A stretch of 64,000 bases of DNA from Ophioderma brevispina (lineage: Eukaryota; Echinodermata; Ophiuroidea; Amphilepidida; Ophiodermatidae), in contig JAMKCH010012443.1 of the NCBI GenBank assembly GCA_023653785.1, forward strand, positions 1 to 64,000, read 5' to 3'. Of the stretch, positions 25,909 to 36,960 are shown in pieces; within the stretch, counting starts at the first letter, position 1, and each line of letters begins with the position of its first letter. The notes under the pieces were generated by a model. It did not search any database, was not told where the DNA came from, and saw only the letters and a program-made list of their open reading frames with translations. The position numbers were made by a program, and so were the translations under genes.

Positions 25909-26473
25909 AGGGACATTCAGATATATGGTGGGAAGGGATGAGAAGAGCCCACTGGGGTTCTAAAGTTTGTTTTGCATAGGGACGTGCCTCCGAGAGTGTG
26001 GAAGTAGGACCCATGTATAAGTGTGTTTTAACTGCATTCCTGCTTAGAGTCAGAGGCATCCCCAGACCATTTTCAATGGTGGTGTTGCTGGCAAATCTGT
26101 CCTTTTGCCGACAAAAGTTTTAAAATTTTCCAGCTCACTGCATGCATGTTTTTGGGTAGACCCAAACATTCTCTCTGTTGGTATGAAAATCCAAAGGGGG
26201 GGGGGGGGGGGCAGCAAAATTTTCGCAGGTTAATACCATTTCAAATTTTTGCCAGTTTTCAAACTTTTTAAAGTGCTAGAACATCTACAGTGGTTAATAT
26301 GGAAAACAAAGAAATATTCCAACTACTACTACTGTGTCTTCAAGTAAACACATTTACTGATGTACTGACAATTTTGATGACAAGTAGTCTACAAATTCTG
26401 TATTTGGGGTGTCACATGTCCCTAGGAATGCCCTTGCTTGGAGTTGTCAATTTTCTCAGCTCTGTCAATTCCC

Positions 26474-27012
26474 CCTGGGGGGGTACTCGACCCAAAATTG
26501 GGTACGGGGTGTGCGTCCACCGGGTAAAAAAATGGACCCATGTTTATAGTGACCAAATTGTACAAAAATATGACCCATTTATTTAGTTGGTTCCGAAATT
26601 TCGACCCATTTATATAGTTGGCTTTGAAATTTCGCACCATTTTCATAGTAATCTTAGCAAAATCGGCCCATTTTCATAGTAACTTTTCCAAAAATCAGAA
26701 AATCAACCATTTTCATTGTGATTTTAGCGAAAATCTGAAAAATTGACCCATTTATATAGTAGCAATGACCTCAAAAAGTGACCCATCTTTATAGTAGCCT
26801 GGTGGGAAAAATGACCCATTGTTAAAATGCGACCAAAAATTGAAAAATTGACCCATTTATATAGTAGCAATGACCTCAAAAAGTGACCCATCTTTATAGT
26901 AGCCTGGTGGGAAAAATGATCCATTGTTATAGTAAGGCATGAAAATGTGACCCATATCGGCGGCACATATGTACCTACCCTTTTCCACTGAGTACCCCCC
27001 CCCCCCCCCGGG
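26474..27012. repeat. CCCGGGG-ended repeat, copy 2
   Basis: It begins CCCTGGGGGGGTACTCGACC and ends GAGTACCCCCC followed by a C run and GGG. GGTGTGCGTCCACCGGGTAA lies near the left end, as in copy 1. A block of about 105 bp containing TAGCAATGACCTCAAAAAG is duplicated inside (26757 and 26863), which copy 1 lacks. The same orientation as copy 1. Confidence 0.85.
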
Positions 27013-27060
27013 CAATCCCCTGCTCATCCTTCAAACACTCAGTTGACAGACACATTTACA

Positions 27061-27539
27061 ACCTTTAGATTTCAGGTTTATGCAGATGTATATTGGCATG
27101 ATGCCTAACTTTACACGCATACTTTTGGCAATATGTAAAGTTAGGCAATTCACTGAAGTAGCGCATGTTATAGAATAAGACGTTTTCTGGACAACTGGAG
27201 TACTATACTTTGTCTCATCTAAAGTTGAAGGTGACGTCATTATGCGCCTTTGCATTCCCACTAGCGTCTCGATCGTGCCGCCTTTATTCGCGTGCGTATC
27301 ACGCGATGATTCCAAGCATAGCGCGCGCGATCATGGGTGCGCAACATCAAAAGTCGCAGTGACGTCACCTTCAACTTAAGATGACACAAACTATAACTGG
27401 CTCACGCTAACTTTGGTAGGAGCCGCTGATCACATTCATAATGCATGAGCCAAGGCTTGTACCAGTAACCAATGGCTATTAACATGCACTATATCAGGGA
27501 AAATACATCTGCATCCGCATAAACCTGAAATCTAAAGGT
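27061..27539. mobile_element. Fold-back element N, full copy
   Basis: Ends ACCTTTAGATTTCAGGTTTA and TAAACCTGAAATCTAAAGGT are a perfect inverted pair. A second inner pair, AAGTTGAAGGTGACGTCA and TGACGTCACCTTCAACTT, flanks a GC-rich centre with GCGCGCGC. No open frame of interest. Confidence 0.85.
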
Positions 27540-28290
27540 ATTTCTGTGTGATAATTTCTTGGTGTAATGTCTTGGAAATTTGCAAATCTTGAATGTCAAA
27601 AATTGTTGACAAAATCTAACATCATACCACTATATAGAAATATACAAATATTTAATGATCATGAGGGATCTTGTGGAATCTATTGGCCCCCGAGGTGAAC
27701 TGGAGGGCGTGGGTACTATTTTCCCGAGACCGAAGGTCGAGGGAAAATAGTACCCCACGCCCTAAAAAAAAAAAAAAAAAAAATATCACGCGATGATTCC
27801 AAGCATAGCGCGCGCGATCATGGGTGCGCAACATCAAAAGTCGCAGTGACGTCACCTTCAACTTAAGATGACACAAACTATAACTGGCTCACGCTAACTT
27901 TGGTAGGAGCCGCTGATCACATTCATAATGCATGAGCCAAGGCTTGTACCAGTAACCAATGGCTATTAACATGCACTATATCAGGGAAAATACATCTGCA
28001 TCCGCATAAACCTGAAATCTAAAGGTATTTCTGTGTGATAATTTCTTGGTGTAATGTCTTGGAAATTTGCAAATCTTGAATGTCAAAAATTGTTGACAAA
28101 ATCTAACATCATACCACTATATAGAAATATTATACAAATATTTAATGATCATGAGGGATCTTGTGGAATCTATTGGCCCCCGAGGTGAACTGGAGGGCGT
28201 GGGTACTATTTAGTACCCCACGCCCTCCAGTTCACCGAGGGGACCAATAGATTCCACAATGATCCCGAATAAGATCATTAAATATTTGTT
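27297..28290. repeat. Tandem duplication of about 425 bp with palindromic junctions
   Basis: 27297-27721 and 27784-28211 are nearly identical; the main difference is an extra TTA near 28130. Each unit ends in GGAGGGCGTGGGTACTATT. The first is followed by a mirrored arm AATAGTACCCCACGCCCT and an A run of about 18, the second by AGTACCCCACGCCCTCCAGT and a longer mirrored arm to about 28290. The duplication begins in the middle of element N. Confidence 0.88.
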
Positions 28291-28384
28291 TTATATCCTT
28301 CATGAATATATTTTTTGTTCATTGATTGGTTAAAAGTGAAACTGAGCCTGAGGCCTACTTAACAAAAAATAGGCCTTGCCTGTA

Positions 28385-28440
28385 CTGTACTCTGTAGGCT
28401 AGGCTAGCCTAGCCTAGGGCTAGGCTAGGCTAGGCAAGAG
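28385..28440. repeat. GGCTA/TAGCC simple palindromic repeat
   Basis: Repeats of GGCTAGGCTA meet TAGCCTAGCCTA head to head, giving a short self-complementary tract. Confidence 0.7.
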
Positions 28441-30291
28441 CTTGAGCATTGACTGCCTTTTAGGCAGAGGAAAGTCCGCCCCACTTACGATATCAACACC
28501 TTTTTCGGTAAATAATGACGCTGAAGTCTGTACCGAATTACTCCCGGAATTTACTGCATATGTATAATAACTCACCTTTCTGTTTCCGTGCACAGTCATG
28601 CAGTGATGCAGCGTTGAGATCATATCAGCGTTGTCTAATGTCTATTCCATGGCATTAAAATAAAAATCACTGCGGGAATCACCGGTGTTATTTACACAAC
28701 TCCTCGAACACTGACAGAACATACGTAATTATTTTTTTTGTATTATCCGCGCAGAAGGTTTCCCACCGGTGTTATTGCAACTGGACGCAGCCATGTTGTT
28801 GCTATTGGGTGTCGACGAAATAGCCTCATCAATGCGCCACAGTTCCTTTTAGAGCAATAACTAATACGAACGTACACATACGTTGAGAAATACAAGTCAA
28901 GTAAGAGTCTGTGCACTCTCATGCATAATGTCAACAGTCGTAGCTAGTCGTATTGACCACAGCGAAAGAATCGATAAAGGAACTGATAACATGGGTATCG
29001 AGGCTAGAGGGAAAATATGTGTCTATTTCCCTGTGATCTCTCTTTCGCTCTCTTTCTCGCAAATAGTTAAACTATTTGTGGTCATGTGACGCACTTTTAA
29101 CCAATCAATGAATATATTCATGAGGGATATAATATTTGATATTTGACTCAACTTGAATCATGACTCACTGGGTTGAAATGGACCTCCTTTTAAAGCTTTC
29201 ACAAGACTCATCAATTAATAAAGGTTAGCTGTCATGCTATACGGAAGAAATTCTGTTATTGCCAAAAACAATTTGTTATAACTTAAAACCTATATTTGCT
29301 TGGTCTGAATCACTTGTGTTTTGAAAGAAAAATCCTATTTTGTTTTGTCATCCAAACTTTTATTGATCTATGGACTCATTTACAAGACTAAAATGTTGAT
29401 ATGAAAACAACAAAATTATGGTTCAAATGAAATTTGGGTGGCAATTCAAACACAAAAACATGTACTAAAATCTTGTAAGTGACCTTAAATATGGTGATGG
29501 GTAGGCCCGTAACTAGGATTCTTTTAGGGGAGGGGAATTTTATTCAAAATGGGACTTTCCCAAAAATTGCTAAGGGGGCAAATTTGCTGATTAATTTACA
29601 GGGGTGGTTGAATTGTGATATGATTATGGATTATGTGTAATTTTGTTATCAACTGCTTTAAATGGATGAACATGTATGTAATATTTTTGTAGAGTGTCAT
29701 AAAATACAGTAATAAATAAATATTAGAAAGCAACAAGGAGTGTAGAATGGTTTGATTTTGTGGCATCAACTGCTTATAATTAGAGACTGATCAATATTTT
29801 GTTGTGCCCAAGGCCAAGAGAGATTGAGAGATTCCAAATTCTGTTGATGTAAGAAAATCTGTGTCTCCCCTCATTTAAAAAAAAATGTACCCATTTTCTC
29901 AGGTGCTGCCCTCTTTTCAATAACCGCGCCCCATCTATGTGAGACATTCTGTACCACCACACTCAAAGGGGGTGGTTATACCGCTTGGATTTTTTATATG
30001 AATGTCCAATTCCTATCAATTTGGTACCACAGAATAGTTTATGGTTTCTTCTCTACATTGGTATCCCATTATGTCACTGTGACATCATTCATAAGTCAAA
30101 GAAAGTGTGATGTCATTCTGAAGTACACTACCTATACCCAGGTGGGCGCTTGTTTTTCCATGAAAAGGACCACAAAATGTCAATTGACAAAAAAGGAGGT
30201 TTTGGTAGGGTGCAAAAAATAGAAGTGGTGGTAACCATGCATTCATTCTCCTCCCTCCCTTTGGGGAGTAATATGTTCATCAAAATATTAA
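28441..30291. other. Unassigned sequence
   Basis: Short frames at 28420-28623, 28743-28934 and 28883-29089 show no motif. Around 29505-29600 there is a GTAACTAGGATTCTTTTAGG-like degraded repeat. No exon or RNA gene supported. Confidence 0.35.
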
Positions 30292-30987
30292 TTAAGGTGC
30301 AACGAGAGATTTTTGAAGAACCCAAATGTTGTGTCATAATAGTAATTTCATAGACGAGACACTCAAAGATTTCTTACCTTGTATTTGGCTACAGAAGTGT
30401 CTTTAAAGAGAGAAAAAAGGTGATTCTGATTTGCTATATTTCAATATAAAACATAGGCTGAATTTTGTATTGCTCCTATACGAAATTAGAAATTTCACAA
30501 TTTTTATACCAAAGAAACATTTCTCAGCTTAAAGGGGCATTTTGTGATCCACAACCTCGTCCCCCCGATTTACCTCGAAAAAGTTGAGATTTTTATATCA
30601 TCTGAACCGTTAGCCTTAGTAATCCATGTGTACCAAATCTTACGTGCAAATTCAGTCGTATCTGTAAGAAATTTGCAATTTTGTATTTTCTGTCCGTAAA
30701 CGGACAGAAATTATAGCACAGTGGCCTATGGGACCGTGGGAAACAAGCATTTGCTCATAACCCAAAACCGCAAGCTACGGATCAACTCAAATTTCGTGAA
30801 TAAGTTTTTCTCAAGGATAGGCTAGTGAAACATGAATAAAACAGAGGGTGCTGGAATCACGAAATGCACCTTTAATCCTTTCAGATGGGGTTGTTTTTTG
30901 ATGGAAAGCCTTACATCAGGGTAAAAATCAGTACTTTCGATTTTTTTAGGGACACCTGATATGTGAAATCTCTCGTTGCACCTTTAA
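30292..30987. mobile_element. MITE family C, copy 1 (TTAA ends), carrying a nested MITE
   Basis: Ends are TTAAGGTGCAACGAGAGATT and AATCTCTCGTTGCACCTTTAA-type inverted termini with TTAA. Removing the nested family B element (30529-30875) leaves about 350 bp, the same as copy 2 at 36206. The interior shares TTTCAATATAAAACATAGGC with copy 3 at 41569 and CTGATATGTGAAATCTCTCG near the right end. Confidence 0.88.
30529..30875. mobile_element. MITE family B, copy 1 (TTAA ends), nested
   Basis: Ends are TTAAAGGGGCATTTTGTGAT and ATCACGAAATGCACCTTTAA, imperfect inverted repeats with TTAA on both sides. An internal palindrome TCTGTCCGTAAACGGACAGA is present. It sits inside a family C element, so it arrived later. 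Copy 2 is at 50603-50925, in the same orientation. Confidence 0.9.
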
Positions 30988-31132
30988 TGAAAGGCCTGGT
31001 GCCTGGACTTCAAGACTAACTTCACATAAACACTTTTAGCCTAAGTTATAAGGCACCTGCGGTTGCAACCCGGTTCCCGTTCTTGATGTGATAGTCACTC
31101 TTCCTATTGATGGACGGAGGGGCTTACTCTAC

Positions 31133-31213
31133 ATGGCGGCTTACACGGAGTTTACAGAAGCTGTTACACGTATGGACATATCTCTGAATAAATATTCATT
31201 TTTGATGTATTTG
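31133..31213 (+). other. Candidate first coding exon (unassigned)
   Basis: An ATGGCGG start opens 27 codons beginning MAAYTEFTEAVTRMDISLNK and ending at TTG followed by gtaagc, a good donor. It is a plausible initiator exon of a + strand gene, and ABHD13 is the next recognisable gene downstream. The link to ABHD13 is only positional: the TM segment that should follow was not found. The exon lies in a segmental duplication, and the second copy (ATG at 33942) carries changes that break the donor. Confidence 0.22.
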
Positions 31214-31670
31214 GTAAGCTAATCCTTCAGTTTATAAGATTGGTAGATTACCATAATTTTTCATCATATGTTATGTAAACATGTCAAGGAGGAAGATACA
31301 GACGTAAGCTTACAATCCAATTTGTTACTCTGTGCACTGTGTCTGTCAGTGACAGTGACTGTACAGTGTCAGGTGTCACTCAGTGTCACTCACTCAGTCA
31401 GTCAGTGTGTGACACTGCAACTCAACTGATGTGCAGATACACATGTACATGATTATGTTGTAGCAGTCTTGCCCCTCATTTTTGGTTTAGGCCATGAGAA
31501 TGAAAGGTTTAGATTTAGGCCAGACATTTTCAAAATTTCATTATCATTAACATTCTAATATGGTAATATGATTATTAATTATTAAATATTATAAGTAGTT
31601 TAGACATTCATTGCAATTTGGTTAGGCATTATTCTTGAAATTTAAAACATTTTTTTTTCTAAAATATAAG

Positions 31671-31752
31671 GGAATTGAATTTATATCTCTTAATTTGCGG
31701 ACCACGAACGACCCAAACACGCGTTATGTGCTAATCTTTACATGCCAACTTG
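31671..31752 (+). other. Exon-like open segment with consensus donor (unassigned)
   Basis: A T-rich tract and ataag precede an open segment beginning GIEFISLNLRTTNDPNTRYV and ending at TTG followed by gtaagt. I recognise no family. It sits in a stretch of about 400 bp that is present in the first copy of the segmental duplication and absent from the second, so it may belong to an inserted element. Confidence 0.12.
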
Positions 31753-32557
31753 GTAAGTCTGGAAGCTATGTTCCAATGCCATTGACAACGGCAAATTACA
31801 GCGCGTTTATTTGCCAGGCATGCAGGGCGCTGGTAGTGATCACTGCCACCCGGGAAACTAGCCGCGAAGGGCGAAGCACGAAGGTGAGCAACATGTAAAT
31901 TGACGAAAGTTTTAGTTTAAATTGTCTCACTATTCGATCCCACCGGCTGCATTGAACTCTAGTCTTCTGCACATTTATCCACAGCACAAGTAGCAAATTA
32001 TGGGTCTCATCTCTGTCCAGGAATTAATTTCTCTGGTTCGCGGTGGTTTTGCCTGTTGGCTAACGCATGTGCTGCAATGTACGCACTCACCTATGCGCCC
32101 TGTTTTGGACGTTACACGCCCTCATGATTGGTTGATCTAATTAGCTGTTGTCGTTCAATTGTTTGCTCTGCTGAGGCGTGCGTACGTCGGGACTTTACAC
32201 GCCGCAATTGATGAGAAAATACATATCTGGATACAGTATATCTGCTTGTCTGGTGGATGAAAGAAAGGTTTCCATGTACAAACCGTTGGGCACTAGAAAT
32301 CCCAGATAACTGACCAGTCTCGCAAGGTCAGGAAGTTAGATGTTAGGCTGGTTCCCTGCAACTTTGGTCTCTCACCACTTCACAACTGACAATAGTGACA
32401 TAGTCTGAGCCATGAAGCGAAGCCCGAGGTGCATGGAACCAGTGTAGTTAGCCGTCCCGTCAGCGTTTGTTGATTCGCACTAGAAGACATTTTAGGGCTT
32501 TGAGAAGCAAATTTATTTGTTGGATTTTGACATGAAAGAGGTAAAAAATCTGCGATT

Positions 32558-32880
32558 AGGCGACGAAAAAAGAAAACCCTGTTTTACGGGCGAGGGGACC
32601 TTTCGAGTAGGGTCGGTCGGTTGGGCGAATTTGTTCTTTTTTAAATTTTTTTCTTTTCTGGATCTCAAAATTGGCCTAAAATAGCCCCAAAATCTGAAAA
32701 ATCAAGAGGAAAAATGTATACAAATTTTTTAAAAAAAATTTGCCAAAGTTGATAAATTTGGGCTAAAAACAGGCTGATTTTACATGAGTTTTGGAAAAAC
32801 TAAAAAAAAAAAATTCTGCAAAACTGAAAAATCAGGGTCGGTCAGGCCCGTAAAACAGGTTTTTTTTATTTTCGTCACCT
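32558..32880. mobile_element. TIR element R
   Basis: Ends AGGCGACGAAAAAAGAAAAC, continuing CCTGTTTTACGGGC, and the mirrored GCCCGTAAAACAGG with TATTTTCGTCACCT. Arms are about 35 bp, the interior A/T-rich with repeated AAAATCTGAAAAATC words. No target duplication is obvious. Confidence 0.82.
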
Positions 32881-33056
32881 CAGGGTAAATATTCCGACTC
32901 GGGATAGTCTCAGGTATCTAGTATAGAATCCTGTTTCGATGGTCAAATGCTTCAAATATGGGAATAGGGGATCGTGTCACTGCAGGAATTTTTTTTACCC
33001 GCATCCTATTCTCAGTAACGTAAAATAAAAACTAAAGCTTTGGGAATACAAATTTT

Positions 33057-33087
33057 CCCAGACCTCGCGCTGTGCGCTCGAGGTCTG
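33057..33087. other. Perfect short hairpin
   Basis: CCAGACCTCG and CGAGGTCTGG flank a CGCTGTGCGC-like centre that itself nearly pairs. The stretch is an inverted repeat of about 30 bp with a stable predicted stem. Its role is unknown. Confidence 0.6.
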
Positions 33088-33232
33088 GTTCTAAACGGAC
33101 TAGGCGCAGTAGGGCGTAGTCGTGCGTATTAGTTGAATGCATGAACGCTTGTATCAAGCTCTCTCTGCATACGCCGTGTCCCAGAATTAAAGAATACAAT
33201 TATAGTATTCTGCCAACACTTAAAGTCGGCAC

Positions 33233-33656
33233 AATAGACCATTTGCACGATCCCCATAATGCATCTCATATTGTGTTCATTTCCATCCGGGAACTTGTAC
33301 CAGCCTCAAGTGACTAAAAACATACGGTTACGAGCGTAAAGAAAATACCAGAAAACTTACCCTATCTGTGACGTTGCACTATAGTTGTGTAATCGTCCGG
33401 CAGGTGACAAGTAGGGCACAGTTACGATCGAAAATATCAATTTTGTCGTGAATTTCAACACCAGTGCCTCCATTGTTTTTTGTTCCTTTGATATTTTTCT
33501 ACATTTTTGTAAGATTAACTTCACGTGAAAAAGTACTTTGTATTGTAATTTTAGGCACTGTTTGGCGACGCGAATGAACAAGAAATTTTTTGTAAACATG
33601 AACTCTGGTACAAGTTCCCGGATGGAAATGGGCACAATACGAGATGCATTTCGGGA
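33233..33656. mobile_element. MITE family S, copy 1 (right end truncated)
   Basis: The left end AATAGACCATTTGCACGATC continues CCCATAATGCATCTCAT, and the mirrored right end ATGAGATGCATTTCGGG-like is cut just short. It matches 61736-62172 in opposite orientation, sharing CGTCCGGCAGGTGACAAGTA and GATCGAAAATATC. Open frames on both strands here (33357-33747) arise from its symmetrical, stop-poor interior. Confidence 0.85.
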
Positions 33657-33864
33657 CAGGGTTGTCACTACGCCGGGCGGCAGCAACCGGCACTCAGCCA
33701 AATTAACCGGCACTCAAGGAATTATAGGCCTTGCCGCCCGGCACTAAAATGCCAAATTAACCTTAAAACAGCTATAAAATGCTACTATTGCAACTTGATT
33801 CAGTATTTTGAAGCAAATTTCGTCAAATTTACCCGGCACTAAATTTTGGCTGGTGACAACCCTG
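33657..33864. mobile_element. Small element with CAGGGTTGTCAC ends (hAT-like)
   Basis: Ends CAGGGTTGTCAC and GTGACAACCCTG are an exact 12-bp inverted pair. Inside, CCGGCACTAAA or CCGGCACTCA recurs five times. CAGGGTTG-type termini are typical of hAT elements. It lies exactly between the truncated family S element and the start of duplication copy 2. I could not find an 8-bp target duplication. Confidence 0.72.
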
Positions 33865-33865
33865 C

Positions 33866-34705
33866 GGTTGCACAAAGACCCGGTTCCCGTTCTTGATGTG
33901 ATATCACGCTTCCTATTGATGGACGGAGGGGCTTACTCTACATGGCGGCTTACACGGAGTTTACAGAAGCTGTTACACTTATGGACAGATCTCTGAATAA
34001 TATCATTTTGATGTATTTGGTGCTACAATCCTTCAGTTTATAAGATTGGTAGATTACCATAATTTTGCATCATATGTTATGTATAACATGTCAAGGAGGA
34101 AGATACAGACCGTAGCTTCACAATCCAATTTTGTACTCTCTTGTCACTGTGTCTGTCATGACAGTGTCAGGTTTCAGTGTCACCCTCACTCATCATGTGA
34201 GAACACTGCAAACTCAACTGATGTGCAGATACACATGTACATGATTTGTTGTAGCAGTCTTGCCCCTCAATTTTTGGTTTAGGCCATTAAAGTTTTAGTT
34301 TAAATTTTCTCACTAGTTCGTATCCCAACGGCTGCATTGAACCTAGTCCTATCCATTTGTATTCCACATGCACAAGTAGCAATTAATGTCTCTAATCCAT
34401 ATCTGCTTGTCTGTGAAAGAAGTCCCCCCCCACCCACCCCCCTTGCCCATCAACCGTATGGCACTAGAACTTCCCGTCAGGCTGACCAGGCTCGCACGGT
34501 CAGAAGTTAACGTTTACGCTGGTTCCCCCCCTGCAACTTTGGTCTCTCACCACTTCACAACTGACAAGAGTGACATAGTCTGAGCCATAAAGCAAAGCCC
34601 GATGCGCAGAGCACCAGCTTTTAGCTGTCGCCGTCAGTGTTTGTTGATTCGCACTGGAAGACATTTTAGGCTTGGAGAACAAATTTATTGTTGGAATTTA
34701 AATTT
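33866..34705. repeat. Segmental duplication, copy 2
   Basis: Matches 31045-32530 but is shorter, with many single-base differences and indels. It retains the ATGGCGGCTTACACGGAGTT segment at 33942, but the following frame and donor are disrupted. Confidence 0.85.
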
Positions 34706-36205
34706 GAGCTTAATTGCAAAACGGTTTTACCGTGGTGGCTCAGTTTGAAATCTTCAAATATTGCAATTACGCAAATGTAACATTGTACAAAAGTGCGTTG
34801 AACCTGTACATTTCAATAGACAGCGCTCCATGCAATATTCAAAATGGCGCTACGGCCAAAATACTTGATTATTGAGTCAAATTTTCATAGCGGCTGTACC
34901 TGTATCTTCGCAAACTGCATCCTCAAATTTATCACATGACAAAGCCTTTGCAAGAAAATCTGAAAAACGCCCTCACATCTCAATTTGGGACAAATGGGCC
35001 GATTGGGGTAGAAAACGACATGTCCTAAAATTTTTGTCACGAACTTGTACAAATGGATTCCTTGTCCTCAAAAATTAAGAAAACATCCACTTTTGTGCAT
35101 AAAGAAAGACTACAGAAGTACCCAATGGTAAAAAAAAAAAAAAAAAAAAAAACCATAATTTTATGTTGAGTTGGGCTGTGGACGCTTACAGCCCGCCGCC
35201 ATGCGTCCAATTCTCACATCGGCAAAAAGCAAATCGGGTAAACGTGTTGAAATTCGACCACCTTGGAAGCAGGAAGTGGCCTGCTACTTTTGTCCTCAAA
35301 TAGCAATATCATGGGACGGTCATTATCTCAATTACCGGTCATATGAAGATAGATGATTAAATGTAGAATTTTTCTACGTTTGGTTTCTTGTTATTGGAAT
35401 CCTTATTATGAGTTTTGCTGCCAATTTTTGGAAACTTTTAAGAAGTGGTAACGTCACAGCATTGCTTGACGTATTATTTTGGCCCCGGGGTACCCACTCA
35501 AGGTATATACAGCTACGCCATCCGCTTTAATAAAACACGTGGAAAAGATCGCATTTTTCGCCATCCGGACCTGTTTTGGAATAAGGTAATTTGTATTGTT
35601 TTGACAATAAATGGTGGGTTTTTTTTGGAAAAAAAAAACACGCACATGCCACTTTGGCCTACAGTAATGGTTATGGACCATAATTAAACATTCCCAAAAA
35701 TTTGGTTATTATTCGCCCCCGGAGCGTTCTGTAATATCCGCCTCATAATTATTTTCATACCTTCCTTCACCACACAACCTTGTGACTTTGAATATATCGT
35801 CCCTTTTATATTAGCTATTGTTCGATATTAATTTTCATTCTTTCGATAGTGGCAGGGGGGTAGGACTGCCACCTAACAGCACAGAGAATCTAAAAATATA
35901 AAAATAATATTATACACGGTGTAAATATAACTTACCACTTCGCTGCAAAATTGAATGCCTACCAAACCTCAATACCCTTGAACATCGAGGCCATGGCTAC
36001 AGAGCTAACCGCGCATGTAGCCAGCCACCTATTAACGCTCTAAACTCCATCCACCGCTACTCACCACACAGCCGAAGCCCAAACCTTGCACATCTGGATT
36101 TCCGCATTTTTAATTTTTTTTTAATTTTTTAGGTTTTTTCTTTTTTTAATTAATATTAATCAAACTAAGGTGTGATGCGCATGTTCTGAAAATGTGCACC
36201 CATTT
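34706..36205. other. Unassigned sequence
   Basis: Contains an A run of about 22 at 35130 and a CATACCTTCCTTCACCACACA tract. The frames at 34872-35078, 35171-35356 and 35445-35687 have no motif. A possible degraded element near 35840-36070 has no clear ends. Confidence 0.35.
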
Positions 36206-36557
36206 TTAAGGTGCAACGCGAGATTTGACATATCAGGTTTCCCTAAAAATTCGAAGTTTGATTTTTTGCCCTGATGTAGCTTTCCATCAAATAATCCCTA
36301 TCTGAAAGGATAAGCCTTGAAACATGTTTCTTTGGTAGAAAAATTGGTGAAATTCTAATTTCGTATAGGAGCAAATCCAAAATTCATCCTATAATTTTAC
36401 CTTGAATGTAGCAATCAAAATCACCTTTTCTCTCTCTTTTTTGAGGCATTTCTGTGGCCAAATACAAGTAAGAAATCGTTTGGGTGGCTAATCTATTATG
36501 AATTTACTATTATGACACATTTTGGGTGGGCCTCAAAATCTCTCGTTGCACCTTTAC
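36206..36557. mobile_element. MITE family C, copy 2
   Basis: Begins TTAAGGTGCAACGCGAGATT and ends AATCTCTCGTTGCACCTTTA followed by C, so the right TTAA is mutated to TTAC. It matches copy 1 at 30292 in opposite orientation (TGACATATCAGGTTTCCC near its left end). Confidence 0.83.
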
Positions 36558-36599
36558 CTCCTATAGCCCACTCTATTTATAGTAGAAGTAAGCATGCAT

Positions 36600-36960
36600 T
36601 TGCTTTAAAAATTAAGGTCCATGGCCCAATCCGCTATAGTCCTCGCCCCAGAATCCCCAATTTTACTGGAAGTGGTCACAATTTTGGTAATCAGAAGAAA
36701 GCTACTATTTTTTCTTTTTCCTCATTTACCATGTGAAATCTTAGAGCCAAGCTGTTTGGTTTGGAGTTATGAGGGAAAATGTGCCCCATTTTGGTCGACC
36801 ACTATTAATTTTACCGCCCAGTACGCTATGGGCTTACAAAATCAGTTTTTTAGCTCTCCCCTAGACGGGTTAAAATATTGGGCGAACCTTTACAGATGGG
36901 GTTTTGGATTGAAGGCCCAATCTATCAGATGAAAACTTCAAATCCTTAAATCGGGCCCCC
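36600..36960. repeat. Repeat family U, copy 1
   Basis: Shares with 55222-55585, in opposite orientation, GGTCCATGGCCCAATC-like, GAAGTGGTCAACATTTTGG-like, GTTTGGTTTGGAGTTATGAG-like and TTGGTCGACCA-like segments. It probably is a non-autonomous element whose ends I cannot fix. The frames at 36512-36736 and 36621-36932 derive from it. Confidence 0.7.

Larger units (their letters stand above)
31045..32530. repeat. Segmental duplication, copy 1
   Basis: Shares long stretches with 33866-34705 in the same orientation: CCCGGTTCCCGTTCTTGATG, then GATGGACGGAGGGGCTTACT, the ATGGCGGCTTACACGGAGTT start, CAACTGATGTGCAGATACAC and GTCTCTCACCACTTCACAAC. Copy 1 has two extra blocks absent from copy 2, about 31500-31905 and 32020-32235. 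The stretch 31337-31420 is a GTCAGTGTCACT-type simple repeat. Confidence 0.88.

Noticed and set aside
33357..33747. Overlapping frames on both strands, up to 118 codons
   Set aside because: They lie in MITE family S and the hAT-like element; symmetrical inverted sequence explains open frames on both strands.
35361..35435. Hydrophobic plus segment (FLLLVIGILIMSF-like) as the missing ABHD13 membrane exon
   Set aside because: It lacks the conserved YGG-type pattern, has no good acceptor and its frame does not join to exon A.
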